5,876 bases of DNA from Acidobacteriota bacterium (GCA_030598165.1 JAUVQL010000069.1:1-5876); one strand, 5' to 3'; positions 1-5,594 are shown, numbered from the stretch's first letter. The notes: generated by a model not told the origin, from the sequence alone. A program made the numbers and translations.

Positions 1-233
1 ACATCCACCCCAAAAGCAAGCTGTGTGTCGAGGCGCGAGCTTATTTGAAATCGCGGCTCCCTGTCTCCTTTTGTGGAGAGCATGAGGATCAGTCGACCGT
101 CGACCGGCTCGGAACGAACAGAAGTGGTAAAGGAGATTTCGAATTGGAGGCCTTTGGCGTGAACAATTTGGCTCCCAGACATCAAAAAAACGACTGCGAC
201 AAAGGTTGAGATCTTCAGGTGATTAATGAACAT
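1..233 (-). CDS. Secreted esterase-like protein, N-terminal part (runs off window)
   Basis: Seen: an open frame of 77 complete codons from ATG at 233 to the left edge, so the C-terminal part is missing. A Shine-Dalgarno AAGGA at 242-246 lies 8 bases before the ATG. Residues 1-26 look like a signal peptide: Lys at 7, a hydrophobic core at about 8-20, and V-H-A at 24-26 as a signal peptidase I site. The mature start then reads FEISF, a DGRLILML strand and EPRFQIS. From memory this resembles the N-terminal region before the alpha/beta-hydrolase domain of secreted 'putative esterase' proteins. The nucleophile region lies outside the window, so activity cannot be judged. It starts 35 bases after the M50 stop on the same strand and is probably in the same transcription unit. 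The reading frame is well supported; the family call is moderate. Confidence 0.72.
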   Translation of the reverse strand, partial: MFINHLKISTFVAVVFLMSGSQIVHAKGLQFEISFTTSVRSEPVDGRLILMLSTKGDREPRFQISSRLDTQLAFGVD

Positions 234-252
234 TAACTCAATCCTTTTTTGT

Positions 253-275
253 GATGTGTGAAGGTGCTTCACATC
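253..275. other. Hairpin between the M50 and esterase genes
   Basis: GATG (253-256) and TGAAG (259-263) pair with CTTCA (267-271) and CATC (272-275). This gives nine base pairs with a two-base bulge and a three-base loop, overlapping the M50 stop codon at 269-271. On the minus strand the hairpin is followed by an A tract, not a U tract, so it does not fit an intrinsic terminator. It could tune 3' end stability or the relative output of the two genes. The bases are seen; the role is inference. Confidence 0.3.
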
Positions 276-1045
276 GTACCCAACAGCTCTTGCCAACTGA
301 AGACGATGGGTTCTGGAGTGAAGCATAGTATGAACACAATGAGTCCCAAAGCCCCCATTAACTTGCGGCTTCGAGGTAAAGGAGCCGAGTCATAAAGGGT
401 TGGGGGGTGGGGGCGACGGATGCCCAAAAGAAATGCCAGCATCGCCCAAATCAACCAGTTGGGACCAAAGTATGCCAAAGGGAACAGTAAAAGAAATGCC
501 CACTTCGAAATCCGATGAGCACTCTTTCTAAAAAGCGCGTAAGTCGCATGGCCACCATCTAATTGCCCAATGGGAATGAGGTTGATGGCGGTTGCCAGGA
601 GTCCAAACCAAGCGGCCAGTCCCACCGGGCTGATGTAGAGCACCTGTTCAGCCGGTAGGTCGGGCCAGTACAAGGCACCGATCCATTGGAAGAGTAACGG
701 CTCCCCCAGAGAAATTCCGCCCTCGCTTGGCGGCCCGAGTCTGGACTGCGCAATGCCGATGAAAAGAGCCGGGATAGTAACTATGAAACCAGCAAAGGGT
801 CCCGCTAGGCCAATATCGATCAAAGAGCGTCGATGGGGGAAGGGTGATTTGATGAGAATGAACGCTCCCAGCGTTCCGACGAGCGAAAAAGGGAAAGGAA
901 TGAAATGGGGGAGTGTTGCTTTGACGCGATAGTAGCGCGCCGTCAAATAGTGACCCATTTCGTGAGCCAACAAGATGGACATGATGGTCAGGCTGAACGG
1001 TGCGCCGTAAATCAACAGTGTCTTGAGCTGGGCTCCAATGGCCAT
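269..1045 (-). CDS. Site-2 protease family (M50) intramembrane zinc metalloprotease
   Basis: Probably a membrane-embedded zinc protease that cleaves substrates within or near the bilayer, the family role in regulated intramembrane proteolysis. Numbered from the ATG at 1045, the zinc motif HEMGH is at residues 28-32 in a hydrophobic helix. The second signature, N155-L-I-P with G160-Q-L-D-G-G-H, carries the third zinc ligand D163. Several further hydrophobic segments lie between and after these, and no PDZ domain is evident. The 258-residue version is probably too short. The frame stays open upstream to a stop at 1346-1348 and encodes another membrane helix before this Met, but contains no in-frame ATG, GTG or TTG. 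I give the conventional start and annotate the extension separately. It follows HU on the same strand with no evident promoter of its own. Substrate unknown. The family call is strong; the start is unresolved. Confidence 0.88.
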   Translation of the reverse strand: MAIGAQLKTLLIYGAPFSLTIMSILLAHEMGHYLTARYYRVKATLPHFIPFPFSLVGTLGAFILIKSPFPHRRSLIDIGLAGPFAGFIVTIPALFIGIAQSRLGPPSEGGISLGEPLLFQWIGALYWPDLPAEQVLYISPVGLAAWFGLLATAINLIPIGQLDGGHATYALFRKSAHRISKWAFLLLFPLAYFGPNWLIWAMLAFLLGIRRPHPPTLYDSAPLPRSRKLMGALGLIVFILCFTPEPIVFSWQELLGTM

Positions 1046-1240
1046 GGGCTCCGTGAAAAGGTCGGGAGCTTCGGAGGCAGAAAAAGCGATGCCTTGGTAG
1101 GCACCGACCAGAAGGGTCGATGCAATCGTTAGTAGAAAGAGAAGAAGGGGAACGAAAGGGAAAAGCCCTTTAGATTGCGGGCGCGTCTCGTAGACAGGTC
1201 CGACAACCTCGATACGGTCAGGGGGGATTGGAGATTCGAT
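1046..1240 (-). other. Probable N-terminal coding extension of the M50 protease
   Basis: The M50 frame continues without a stop through this stretch. It translates to a short Pro-rich polar segment (IPPDRIEV), a basic stretch and then a strongly hydrophobic helix (PLLLFLLTIASTLLVGA). From memory, M50 proteins of this type commonly have a helix at this place. No in-frame ATG, GTG or TTG exists between 1046 and the upstream stop at 1346-1348. The best near-cognate candidate is ATC at 1238-1240, with GAGG at 1246-1249 five bases upstream, the same spacing as at HU and surE; this would give 323 residues. ATT at 1259-1261 is another candidate but lacks a ribosome site. A one-base indel in the six-base homopolymer at 1221-1226 is a rival explanation. 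Confidence 0.5.
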
Positions 1241-1299
1241 GAGCGCCTCGGAAGTTTCAATCGTGGGTATCGAATGCGGCCAGGATGACCCCCACCAGC

Positions 1300-1569
1300 C
1301 TAAGGTATATTTTGTAAATCCTTGCCGGGCTTGAAGCGGATAGTCCTACCCGGCGGGATCCGGACTTCTTTGCCGGTCCTCGGATTGCGCCCAATACCGC
1401 GTTTCCGCGGCTTGACTTGAAAAACTCCGAATCCTCGTAGCTCGATTCGTTCCCCGCGCTTCATGGAATTCTTCATCGCGTCGAGAACTGCTTCCACCGC
1501 CTGCTCGGCCTTGACTTTGGTAATGGTAGCCGCCGCGGACACCTCGTTTATGATGTCCACCTTTATCAT
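1300..1569 (-). CDS. HU-family nucleoid DNA-binding protein
   Basis: An 89-residue histone-like protein that dimerises, binds the minor groove and bends DNA in the nucleoid. Visible family marks are the GFGVF turn at residues 46-50, the beta-arm GRNPRTG at 60-66 with the intercalating Pro63, and FKPGK at 79-83. The length is typical. The start is ATG at 1567-1569, five bases after GGGAGG (part of 1574-1580), a strong ribosome site. An in-frame ATG at 1650 would lie upstream of the -35 box and is rejected. Transcription comes from the promoter at 1597-1625, giving a leader of roughly 20 bases. The gene is divergent from der and lies upstream of the M50 protease on the same strand. It is the more HU-like of the two family members here; the one at 3203 looks like IHF-alpha. 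Confidence 0.95.
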   Translation of the reverse strand: MIKVDIINEVSAAATITKVKAEQAVEAVLDAMKNSMKRGERIELRGFGVFQVKPRKRGIGRNPRTGKEVRIPPGRTIRFKPGKDLQNIP

Positions 1570-1596
1570 ATTGACCTCCCTAGGGATAACGGCTTT

Positions 1597-1625
1597 ATTG
1601 TAGGAAGGTGCCTCCAATCTGTCAA
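1597..1625 (-). promoter_or_regulatory. Sigma70-type promoter of the HU gene
   Basis: On the minus strand TTGACA (plus positions 1620-1625) is separated by 17 bp from TACAAT (1597-1602). That is a perfect -35 and a five-of-six -10 at optimal spacing. An 8-bp palindrome AAGCGCTT (1624-1631) overlaps the upstream edge of the -35 and could be an operator. This is the strongest promoter in the window, as expected for an abundant nucleoid protein. Confidence 0.85.
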
Positions 1626-1668
1626 GCGCTTTTCCCCATATATTGCTCAAAATATTCGAGTTATCAGC

Positions 1669-1697
1669 TTGTAGTGTTTTGCGAGGAATGCTATACT
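1669..1697 (+). promoter_or_regulatory. Sigma70-type promoter of der
   Basis: TTGTAG (1669-1674), a 17-bp spacer, then TATACT (1692-1697). Transcription should begin near 1704, leaving a leader of about 35 bases before the der ATG. It sits back to back with the HU promoter; 43 bp of AT-rich DNA separate the two -35 boxes. Its position rules out the more upstream in-frame der starts at 1643 and 1688. Confidence 0.7.
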
Positions 1698-1738
1698 ATC
1701 GTTTTCCTTGGAACCTACACATTTTCAATGAGTTACGC

Positions 1739-3076
1739 ATGAGTAGCCTGCCCCGTGTGGCCATCGTTGGCCGCCCTAACGTCGGTAAGTCGACGCTGTT
1801 TAACCGTGTCACTGGTGCCCGGCAAGCGATTGTCGATCCGGTGGCGGGGTCGACACGCGATCGACATCTTGCCACGACCGTTTGGAACGACAAAGAATTC
1901 GAGGTCGTTGACACCGGCGGATTGTTCGAACGACCAGAAACTACTCTCGATCAACAGGTGGCTTTGCAGGTACAAGTGGCCATGGACGAAGCCGATCTCG
2001 TCTGTTGGATTGTTGATGGCGCGTCGGGTCTGGTTCCCGAGGACCGAGCGCTCGGCCAACGTCTTCGCTCAATATCGGATCGCGTGTTGCTCATCGTCAA
2101 TAAAGTCGATCACCCAAAACGATTCGCCGATGCCATGGAATTCCACCAGCTTGGATTTCAGCAGTTGTTCGAGATCTCGGCGGAGCACGGTGTTGGTATC
2201 GGTGATCTTCTGGACGAGATCGTAGAGAGACTTCCTGATGCACACGCTAGTGAGAGCGTGGATGAGACTCGAATCGCCATTGTGGGTAGACCCAACGTCG
2301 GCAAGTCGTCACTACTAAACAAACTCGTTGGTGAAGAGCGTGTGGTGGTGACGGATAAGCCGGGAACCACACGCGATGCCATTGACACGCTCCTCGAAGT
2401 CGAAGGACGGTCCTATCGTATTGTCGATACAGCCGGTATTCGACGAAGGAGTAAGACTGAGAATCGAGCTGACCATATCGGTGTGCTCTATGCAGAAAGG
2501 GCCATGGAGCGTGCTCATTTATGTGTCTTGGTTCTGGATGCCGTCAACGGGCTTACTACGGAAGATGCATCGATTGCGGGAAAAATTGCGGACGCCGGAC
2601 GTGGAGCCGTTCTCGCTTTCAACAAATGGGATCTCGTCAATGAGCGGGAAGAGCGCGCCAAGATTCTACGCGAAGACGTTCTCGAGCGATTTCCGCACCT
2701 GGACTTTTGTCCGATGGCCTTTATATCTGCTCTCACCGGTCGCGGTATGTCGAATGTGTTGCCGCTCGTGGACCGGGTTAGGGCATCACAGTTAGTGAGG
2801 ATTCCGACCTCAGAGCTCAATAATCTTCTAGGAATGGCTGCTGCCCGTTATCCCGCCAAAGCGAAGGATGGAAAGGAAGTCAATCTCTTGTATATGACTC
2901 AAAACGGGGTGGCTCCGCCTCGTTTCGTTGTTTTTGCAAGCCACATACGGGGGCTGGACCGAACTTACACCCGGTATCTCGCTCGACGGATCCGGGAGGC
3001 CTATGGGTTCGAAGGAACCCCTATTCGGGTGACGATTCGCAAGCGAAGTAGGGGAAAAGGCAGGAGTGACGCTTGA
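1739..3076 (+). CDS. der: Ribosome biogenesis GTPase Der (EngA)
   Basis: An essential GTPase of late 50S subunit assembly, made of two tandem G domains and a C-terminal KH-like domain. Domain 1 shows G1 GRPNVGKS (residues 11-18), STRDR around 38-42, DTGG (58-61) and NKVD (121-124). Domain 2 shows GRPNVGKS (183-190), PGTTRD (208-213), DTAG (230-233), NKWD (295-298) and SAL (330-332). The KH-like part covers roughly 355-438 and ends in a basic tail. At 445 residues it is of normal length. I chose ATG at 1739 because the protein then begins just before the first beta strand and because the promoter ends at 1697. There is no clear Shine-Dalgarno. A four-codon frame (ATG at 1728) ends in a TGA that overlaps this ATG; it is probably chance. 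Slightly odd: domain 1 has AGSTRD where PGxTRD is common. Confidence 0.97.
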   Translation: MSSLPRVAIVGRPNVGKSTLFNRVTGARQAIVDPVAGSTRDRHLATTVWNDKEFEVVDTGGLFERPETTLDQQVALQVQVAMDEADLVCWIVDGASGLVPEDRALGQRLRSISDRVLLIVNKVDHPKRFADAMEFHQLGFQQLFEISAEHGVGIGDLLDEIVERLPDAHASESVDETRIAIVGRPNVGKSSLLNKLVGEERVVVTDKPGTTRDAIDTLLEVEGRSYRIVDTAGIRRRSKTENRADHIGVLYAERAMERAHLCVLVLDAVNGLTTEDASIAGKIADAGRGAVLAFNKWDLVNEREERAKILREDVLERFPHLDFCPMAFISALTGRGMSNVLPLVDRVRASQLVRIPTSELNNLLGMAAARYPAKAKDGKEVNLLYMTQNGVAPPRFVVFASHIRGLDRTYTRYLARRIREAYGFEGTPIRVTIRKRSRGKGRSDA

Positions 3077-3100
3077 CTTCGGCCATAAGTCTCATATAAT
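3073..3100 (+). promoter_or_regulatory. Sigma70-type promoter of the IHF-alpha-like gene, overlapping the der stop
   Basis: TTGACT (3073-3078), a 16-bp spacer and a perfect TATAAT (3095-3100). The der stop codon TGA (3074-3076) lies inside the -35 box. Transcription would start near 3107, giving a leader of about 95 bases before the ATG at 3203. In that leader CCAC (3163-3166) can pair with GTGG (3174-3177); otherwise nothing recognisable is seen. Confidence 0.7.
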
Positions 3101-3202
3101 ACTTTAGGATCTGAGCTGAACCTCAAGTCCATTCGGTCTCAAACCAATCAGGCAATTAAAAGCCACGCTGGAAGTGGGGGCACAGGGGCTGACTCATCTA
3201 TC

Positions 3203-3478
3203 ATGACGAAGGCGGACTTGGCGAGAGCCATTTACGAGCGCCATGGGGGCATTTCCAACAAAGAGGCTTCCCGTTTGGTTGACCTCATCCTGGACTTCAT
3301 AAAACAGGGTCTGCTAGAAGGCGAGCGGATCCAGATCACTGGTTTTGGCACATTCATGGTCAGAGAAAAAAAGGGCAGAAAGGGACGCAATCCCCAGACC
3401 GGCGAGGAGATGATGATATCGGCTCGAAAATCCGTTGTGTTCCGCCCTTCTAAGTCGTTCCAAATCAAGATGACATGA
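3203..3478 (+). CDS. Integration host factor alpha-like / HU-family DNA-binding protein
   Basis: A 91-residue DNA-bending protein of the HU/IHF family. Visible: GFGTF (47-51), the beta-arm GRNPQTG (61-67) with intercalating Pro64, an SARKSV stretch (73-78) similar to the ITARR region of IhfA, and FRPSK (80-84). The N-terminus MTKADL fits IhfA-type proteins. Direct linkage to a MerR-type regulator is a familiar arrangement for ihfA in many bacteria, which together with the SARK stretch makes IHF-alpha more likely than a second HU. No beta subunit is in the window, so it may act as a homodimer or pair with a partner elsewhere. The ribosome site is poor: GGGG at 3185-3188 is 14 bases from the ATG. 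It has its own promoter inside the end of der and a leader of about 95 bases. Confidence 0.9.
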   Translation: MTKADLARAIYERHGGISNKEASRLVDLILDFIKQGLLEGERIQITGFGTFMVREKKGRKGRNPQTGEEMMISARKSVVFRPSKSFQIKMT

Positions 3479-3495
3479 GGTGTTGGAACTGAGTA

Positions 3496-3900
3496 ATGGG
3501 ATCCCAAAGCTCTACGATTCCCAACAAGCTCTTCTTTCGTATTGGTGAAGTTTGCGAGCTGACGGATACCCAACCCTACGTACTTCGTTATTGGGAATCG
3601 GAGTTTCCTTCACTTGCTCCTGCCAAAAACAACTCCGGGCAGCGCATTTATAGACGTCGCGACATAGAGACCATTCATCGCATCAAGACCCTCCTATACG
3701 AGGAAGGGTTTACCATTGCCGGAGCCAAGAAAAAGCTGGAGATAGAGATGAAGGACAACGAAAGTGGGAAGGCCCCAACCCAAACCCCCACGCCTGGATC
3801 GATCTCCGATCCGACAAGGGAAAAGATCCAAGAGATCAAGTCAGAGATCGCGGATCTGCTCGAATTCCTCGACGCCAGCGAAGCTGATTCAGAGAAGTAG
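3496..3900 (+). CDS. MerR-family transcriptional regulator
   Basis: A 134-residue cytoplasmic regulator with an N-terminal winged helix-turn-helix of MerR type at about residues 13-82. Motifs include the FRIGEV recognition start (14-19), LRYWE (30-34), GQRIYRRRD (48-56) and a following helix EEGFTIAGAKKKL. Residues 85-107 are polar and Pro-rich, and 108-127 form a predicted helix suited to dimerisation. No cysteine or histidine cluster is present, so metal sensing of the classical MerR kind is not indicated. The start is fixed by an in-frame TGA at 3490-3492; ATG 3496 is the first start after it, with a weak GGA 8 bases before. It begins 17 bases after the IHF-alpha-like gene and almost surely shares its transcript. 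Target and effector are unknown. Confidence 0.92.
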   Translation: MGSQSSTIPNKLFFRIGEVCELTDTQPYVLRYWESEFPSLAPAKNNSGQRIYRRRDIETIHRIKTLLYEEGFTIAGAKKKLEIEMKDNESGKAPTQTPTPGSISDPTREKIQEIKSEIADLLEFLDASEADSEK

Positions 3901-3921
3901 GTCCTCGCTCGCCGCTTTTCA

Positions 3922-3950
3922 TTGATCCACCTCGGGGGTCGTGTTACGAT
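3922..3950 (+). promoter_or_regulatory. Possible promoter of tRNA-Pro(GGG)
   Basis: TTGATC (3922-3927), 17 bp, TACGAT (3945-3950): four of six matches in each box at optimal spacing. Transcription would begin near 3957, about 63 bases before the mature tRNA. No better candidate was seen in the 119-base gap after the MerR gene. Weak evidence. Confidence 0.35.
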
Positions 3951-3967
3951 TTTTGGGTTGGACTGAT

Positions 3968-3982
3968 GTTCGGTTGCCGAAC
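3968..3982. other. Perfect short hairpin upstream of tRNA-Pro(GGG)
   Basis: GTTCGG (3968-3973), loop TTG, CCGAAC (3977-3982). An overlapping alternative pairs CGGTT (3971-3975) with AACCG (3980-3984). There is no T tract after it, so it is not a typical intrinsic terminator for the MerR gene. It may be a leader element of the tRNA precursor or a protein-binding palindrome. Confidence 0.3.
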
Positions 3983-4019
3983 CGGAAGCGGCAGCTAAAT
4001 TCAACGGACTAAATGAGAT

Positions 4020-4096
4020 CGGGACGTAGCGCAGTCTGGTAGCGCACTTGCTTGGGGTGCAAGGGGCCGTGGGTTCAAATCCCGCCGTCCCGACCA
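4020..4096 (+). tRNA. tRNA-Pro, anticodon GGG, CCA encoded
   Basis: A complete cloverleaf of 77 bases. The acceptor stem is CGGGACG (4020-4026) with CGTCCCG (4086-4092). The D stem is GCGC/GCGC. The anticodon stem CTTGC/GCAAG encloses loop TTGGGGT, with GGG at 4054-4056 reading CCC and CCU. The T stem GTGGG/CCCGC has one wobble pair, and the T loop TTCAAAT is standard. Discriminator A is at 4093 and the CCA end at 4094-4096 is encoded. Confidence 0.97.
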
Positions 4097-4120
4097 TTAA
4101 TTGGGTCCGACGGTTTTTTT
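4085..4120 (+). terminator. Possible terminator of tRNA-Pro(GGG)
   Basis: CCGTC (4085-4089) pairs with GACGG (4109-4113), and GACC (4092-4095) with GGTC (4104-4107), followed directly by seven T (4114-4120). The left arm is the 3' strand of the tRNA itself, so this pairing competes with the acceptor stem. Folding has not been computed; treat as a candidate. Confidence 0.35.
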
Positions 4121-4123
4121 CCG

Positions 4124-4185
4124 AACCAGTAGGCAGGCTTTATCCGCCGCGGCGATTTCGCGGGTGCCAAGAACTACTGGTTTTT
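4124..4185 (+). promoter_or_regulatory. Long stem-loop with T tract in front of surE (attenuator or terminator candidate)
   Basis: AACCAGTAG (4124-4132) pairs perfectly with CTACTGGTT (4174-4182). Inside the 41-base loop GGC (4136-4138) can pair with GCC (4166-4168), and CCGCG (4147-4151) with CGCGG (4159-4163). The right arm runs into TTTTT (4181-4185) and a further T-rich stretch. AACC (4124-4127) can instead pair with GGTT (4112-4115), a mutually exclusive alternative. The right end is only about 12 bases before the surE Shine-Dalgarno, so it could terminate tRNA transcription or control read-through into surE. Confidence 0.45.
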
Positions 4186-4195
4186 GTTGTGTTTT

Positions 4196-4210
4196 GGGGA
4201 GGTTGTCATT
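4196..4210 (+). promoter_or_regulatory. surE ribosome binding site with ATT start codon
   Basis: GGGGAGG (4196-4202), then five bases, then ATT (4208-4210). HU in this window uses the same five-base spacing from GGAGG to its ATG. Downstream of ATT the protein reads as the standard SurE N-terminus. The upstream in-frame TTG codons (4184, 4187) have no ribosome site, and the next in-frame GTG (4220) would delete the first beta strand. Confidence 0.7.
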
Positions 4211-4969
4211 CACATACTGGTGACGAACGACGACGGAGTCCAATCCTCCGGAATCACCACTCTAGCTGAAAAACTGAAAGAAGTCGGTGATGTCACCGTC
4301 GTAGCTCCTGCTAGGGAGGTTAGTGGCGTCAGTCATGCTCTTACACTTTCGGCTCCGCTCCGCTACGATCGGATCGACGAGCACGTTTTCTCCGTCGAAG
4401 GGACGCCCACGGATTGCGTCAATCTTGCCGTGGCCAATCTTCTCCCCAAGCCTCCCGACATGATTGTGTCGGGCATCAACCGAGGCGCCAATCTCGGGGA
4501 TGACGTGACCTATTCCGGGACCGTTGCAGGCGCTATGGAAGGTGCCATCCTGGGCATACCCTCGTTTGCGGTGTCACTCGCGTCCAAGTCTTTCGATGAT
4601 TTCAGTACGGCCGCGGAATTTTCTGTGCAGCTTGCGAGAATCCTCGCGGACAGGTCGTTGCCGCGGAGGACGTTTCTCAACGTCAATGTTCCTTCCGGGA
4701 AAATCAAAGGAGTCCAGATCACTAGCCAGGGCTCGAGAAGCTACAGGGCGGCGGTCGAGGAGCGTATCGACCCGAGATCTCGCGTTTACTTTTGGATCCG
4801 ACAGGGCTTTTCTCGATGGGACCGCAACGGCGTGTCGGACATCAATGCCATCAGAGAAAACATGATTTCCGTGTCGCCTCTACATATCGATTTCACCAAC
4901 TACAAAGCCCTGGACGAGCTTGCCTCATGGGGCATCGCCTGGAACGGCAAAGCCGGAGACAAGCGATAA
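4208..4969 (+). CDS. surE: 5'-nucleotidase / exopolyphosphatase SurE
   Basis: A metal-dependent phosphatase that removes phosphate from nucleoside 5' (and often 3') monophosphates, a stationary-phase survival protein. Counted from ATT as Met1, the N-terminus reads MHILVTNDDG, with metal ligands D8, D9, S39 (in REVSG) and N91 (in SGINRG). Also present are the GTPTDC loop (65-70) and the YSGTVAGAMEG stretch (102-112). At 253 residues it matches the usual family length exactly. The ATT start is chosen because it is five bases after GGGGAGG and aligns with the family N-terminus. A TTG at 4184 would add eight residues without a ribosome site. A T-rich stem-loop lies just upstream. yqaA follows after 15 bases; surE is often clustered with membrane and stress genes, though the frequent partner pcm is absent. 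Confidence 0.96.
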   Translation: MHILVTNDDGVQSSGITTLAEKLKEVGDVTVVAPAREVSGVSHALTLSAPLRYDRIDEHVFSVEGTPTDCVNLAVANLLPKPPDMIVSGINRGANLGDDVTYSGTVAGAMEGAILGIPSFAVSLASKSFDDFSTAAEFSVQLARILADRSLPRRTFLNVNVPSGKIKGVQITSQGSRSYRAAVEERIDPRSRVYFWIRQGFSRWDRNGVSDINAIRENMISVSPLHIDFTNYKALDELASWGIAWNGKAGDKR

Positions 4970-4984
4970 AGCTCCTACCTCTCT

Positions 4985-5584
4985 ATGAAACTCTTCCGCC
5001 GCCTCTACGATTGGGTCCTGCACTGGGCTGATACTCCTTATGGGACACCGGCTCTTGGCGTATTGGCTTTCGCGGAGTCTTCGTTCTTTCCCGTACCACC
5101 TGATCCACTGCTCATGGCGTTGTCGTTGTCCAAACCCAAACGAGCATTGTTCTATGCCGCTGTTTGTTCGGCCTGTTCCATCATTGGCGGGCTACTTGGC
5201 TATTTCATTGGATATGGACTCTGGAACATCGTCGGAGATTTTTTCTTCAGTTATCTGGGGCCCATCGGTTTCACGCCCGAAAACTTCGCCACCGTCCAGG
5301 GCAAGTACGAAGCAAACGCATTCCTGGCAGTTTTTGCCGCGGGTTTCACACCTATCCCTTACAAGGTCTTCACGGTGGCCGCCGGAGTGTTCTCGATTTC
5401 GCTCGGGCCGTTTTTTTTGGCGTCGGTTCTCAGCCGTTCTGCACGCTTCTTCACGGTGGCCGGTCTGATATTCTTCTTCGGTCCTACCATCAAGCGCGTG
5501 ATCGAGAAATACTTCAACTTGATGACGATCCTCTTTTTCGCACTTCTCCTCGGAGGCTTTTTAGTTGTAAAGTATATGATGTAA
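4985..5584 (+). CDS. YqaA family membrane protein (DedA/SNARE-associated type)
   Basis: A 199-residue polytopic inner-membrane protein of the YqaA branch (COG1238) of the DedA/VTT superfamily; members are linked to lipid transport or scrambling, but the function of this branch is not settled. Visible: amphipathic N-terminus MKLFRRLYDWVL, motif ESSFFPVPPD (31-40), hydrophobic segments at about 22-48, 57-80, 112-137 and 140-166, the re-entrant-type motif GFTPIPYK (120-127), conserved SRSARFF (150-156) and a last helix at about 178-196. The length is typical. ATG 4985 fits the family N-terminus but has no Shine-Dalgarno, so translation may be coupled to surE, whose stop is 15 bases upstream. No terminator separates it from the tRNA that follows 10 bases after its stop. 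Confidence 0.92.
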   Translation: MKLFRRLYDWVLHWADTPYGTPALGVLAFAESSFFPVPPDPLLMALSLSKPKRALFYAAVCSACSIIGGLLGYFIGYGLWNIVGDFFFSYLGPIGFTPENFATVQGKYEANAFLAVFAAGFTPIPYKVFTVAAGVFSISLGPFFLASVLSRSARFFTVAGLIFFFGPTIKRVIEKYFNLMTILFFALLLGGFLVVKYMM

Positions 5585-5594
5585 ACGCCGAGGT

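Noticed and set aside
253..275. Hairpin as an intrinsic terminator of the M50 gene
   Set aside because: On the transcribed strand it is followed by an A tract, which serves as part of the next gene's ribosome site, not by a U tract.
1570..1650. Longer HU start at 1650
   Set aside because: The start lies upstream of the -35 box, and the strong ribosome site precedes the ATG at 1569.
1643..1738. Longer der start at 1643 or 1688
   Set aside because: Both precede or overlap the der promoter, and the added residues are not Der-like.
3675..4097. Minus-strand frame of 140 codons beginning [10 protein letters not shown]
   Set aside because: It is antisense to tRNA-Pro and the MerR gene. This N-terminus is the familiar artefact of translating the reverse complement of a tRNA 3' end.
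3977..4127. Direct repeat CCGAACC flanking tRNA-Pro(GGG) as an integration footprint
   Set aside because: Only seven bases, with no integrase or other mobile sequence between; both copies are parts of local hairpins.
4112..4207. T-box riboswitch or other known riboswitch in the surE leader
   Set aside because: The T-box core (TGGNACCGCG) is absent, and surE is not an amino-acid gene.
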